Made by a program: the position numbers and the translations under genes
Notes under the pieces: generated by a model
What the model was told of the DNA's origin: nothing
The model's database searches: none
What the model saw: only the letters and a program-made list of their open reading frames with translations
Shown: positions 30,466 to 31,791 of the stretch, piece by piece
How the letters are laid out: each line of letters starts with the position of its first letter
Numbering within the stretch: the first letter of the stretch is position 1
Source of the DNA: Protostelium mycophagum
Lineage: Eukaryota; Evosea; Variosea; Protosteliida; Protosteliaceae
Direction: 5' to 3'
Assembly (NCBI GenBank): GCA_002081555.1
Contig: MZNV01000342.1
Location: 1-31,791 of the forward strand
Length of the DNA stretch: 31,791 nucleotides

Positions 30466-31791
30466 GGATTGGGAGGAAATCTCTACACACCACCTGCTTA
30501 TGCTGAAACACAAAGTGGTGAGGTAAGCATTACTGTGTGCTTTGTGTTTCTGTTTGAATCTGCTAAGAACATGCTTTATGCATGCCTCTCAATTACCTGT
30601 AAGACTATAATAACACTTTACAGACATCTTAAGCCTACTTTGTATAGTGTTAGTGACAATCACAGCATTAGATGGAAATTTTTTGCTTTGCTAAATGTTG
30701 TGATATTGCAAAAAGATGTCATGATCAACAAAAAAATTCAGAAAAAATTTTCCCTATATTGCAGCACCAACAAAATAATGAATAAAGTTGGCTTTGATTT
30801 TTTCAGTCTGAGAAAATCAAGCAAGCTGCTCTTTGTGATTTGTGTATTCTTGAATTAGTCTATTTGTCTTCAATTCTGTTGGCTAAGAGTGGTCAATCTA
30901 TAACTTCATTTTGTTTTGCACTCATCTTTCCACAAAAACTTTGTGGTACATAAATTTTATAGTGCATCACATGATCTGTTGACATCCTCTGGTATGGGGA
31001 TAATGATATAAAGATGGATTTTTAATTTGTGGTTTTTAAAGAATGAATCAGCACAATGTGCTTCATCAGTTGTTGCACAAGTGACCCCAATTATAGCAGT
31101 TGATGGGAAGTCTACTTTGGATTTTGATAATAATGCAAAGGAGACATTAATAATATCTGCTTTTGCAGATGTCTTGTTGGATGCAAACTGTGCAAATGCA
31201 ATAATGTTGGGCGGTGGTGGCAGCTGCAAAATATAAAGATGTTATAAAAATTCAAAATCATACCTCTCACTTCAGAAACCTTGCCAACATGATGCTCAAT
31301 GTTGGTGTTGATCTCTGTCCAGTCTTTCTCTGTGTGTGATGCCAACTGAGTGATCAGTTATATTATAACTAGTTTTGATACCTGTTTCAGTTGTGTGTGT
31401 GTTGTCATTGAATAGGAAAAAACATTTGAATATACCTTTTATTATAAGATCCCTTATGGAGAAAGATGGAAGAAAAAACCTAATTCTCTCTATTTAATTG
31501 CACCAAATGAACAATGGTTTTTATGCTGTATAGATATGTGTCTGAGGTATGTAATAGGTTAAATAGTCTGTTTTAAATATATAGAGAGAACTAGCAGAGA
31601 TTGACCAAGAACATACTTATTTTTATTCTCAAGATAATAGTCATAAACATTATTATATAAGATCTAGAATAGCAGAAGGAACCAAGAGTGATAACTTCTT
31701 TATGTTTATATATTTAGGAACTTATAGAAAATGGCAAATACCATTTCTAAGAAAATCAGTCTACAATACTGTATTGTGTAGAGCTTTAGAT
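30452..31791 (+). CDS. AT-rich multi-exon gene, unrecognised, cut at window edge
   Basis: A chain of exons in one frame can be read: about 30452-30522 (HALSGLGGNLYTPPAYAETQ), 30807-30945 (SEKIKQAALCDLCILELVYL), 31052-31216 (VVAQVTPIIAVDGKSTLDFD; ISAFADVLLDANCANAIML), 31279-31336 (NLANMMLNVGVDLCPVFLC), 31416-31546 (EKTFEYTFYYKIPYGERWKK; LYLIAPNEQWFLCCIDMCL), and 31587 to the edge (ELAEIDQEHTYFYSQDNSHK; SDNFFMFIYLGTYRKWQIPF). The last two exons are clearly protein-like. Third codon positions are strongly AT-rich, unlike the rest of the window. The start is not found; an exon upstream of 30452 is needed. Some junctions are weak, above all around 31216-31279, which would need a GC donor. Function unknown. 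It could be a host gene of recent origin or part of an inserted element. Confidence 0.42.

Overview
The window is a compact eukaryotic, probably animal, locus. Genes lie close together on both strands and almost all are split by very short introns, mostly 28 to 120 nt. The bases look moderately AT-rich, and AATAAA signals sit at or near several stop codons. A TALE-type homeobox gene, an Ariadne-type RBR ubiquitin ligase, an EGF/transmembrane protein and a two-SH3 adaptor point to an animal. Tiny introns plus at least three introns that keep the frame open only as GA-AG suggest an appendicularian tunicate (Oikopleura-like). That is inference; no species marker is visible.

Layout, left to right. 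1-1918 (-): secreted protein whose last coding exon is tandemly amplified and runs off the window. 2040-2180: a scrap of the same gene. 2442-3579 (-): unrecognised coiled-coil protein. 3976-4890: an imperfect inverted duplication made of relics of the next two genes. 4979-8868 (-): coiled-coil protein ending in two SH3 domains. 9363-11551 (+): secreted N-glycosylated protein, copy A. 12424-14998 (-): Ariadne RBR E3 ligase. 15648-17730 (+): single-pass EGF membrane protein. 18115-18786 (-): tryparedoxin/nucleoredoxin-like protein. 18893-20549 (+): CCR4/nocturnin-type EEP nuclease. 20733-21780 (+): DsbA/FrnE-type thiol oxidoreductase. 21873-24000 (-): copy B of the secreted protein. 24146-27348 (-): CHX/KHA-type cation/proton antiporter. 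27874-29690 (-): TALE-like homeobox gene. 30452-31791 (+): an AT-rich multi-exon gene cut by the window edge.

The genes do not form one pathway. Two thiol-redox proteins sit near each other, but this is not clear evidence of a shared function. The most striking points are the secreted family present as two intact-looking, oppositely oriented copies plus relics, with an N-terminal pattern that recalls ADP-ribosyltransferases; a homeodomain lacking the near-invariant Asn51; frame evidence for GA-AG introns; the amplified exon; and the palindromic duplication at 4-5.4 kb. Gene models were assembled by hand from reading frames and splice motifs, so exon edges are tentative.
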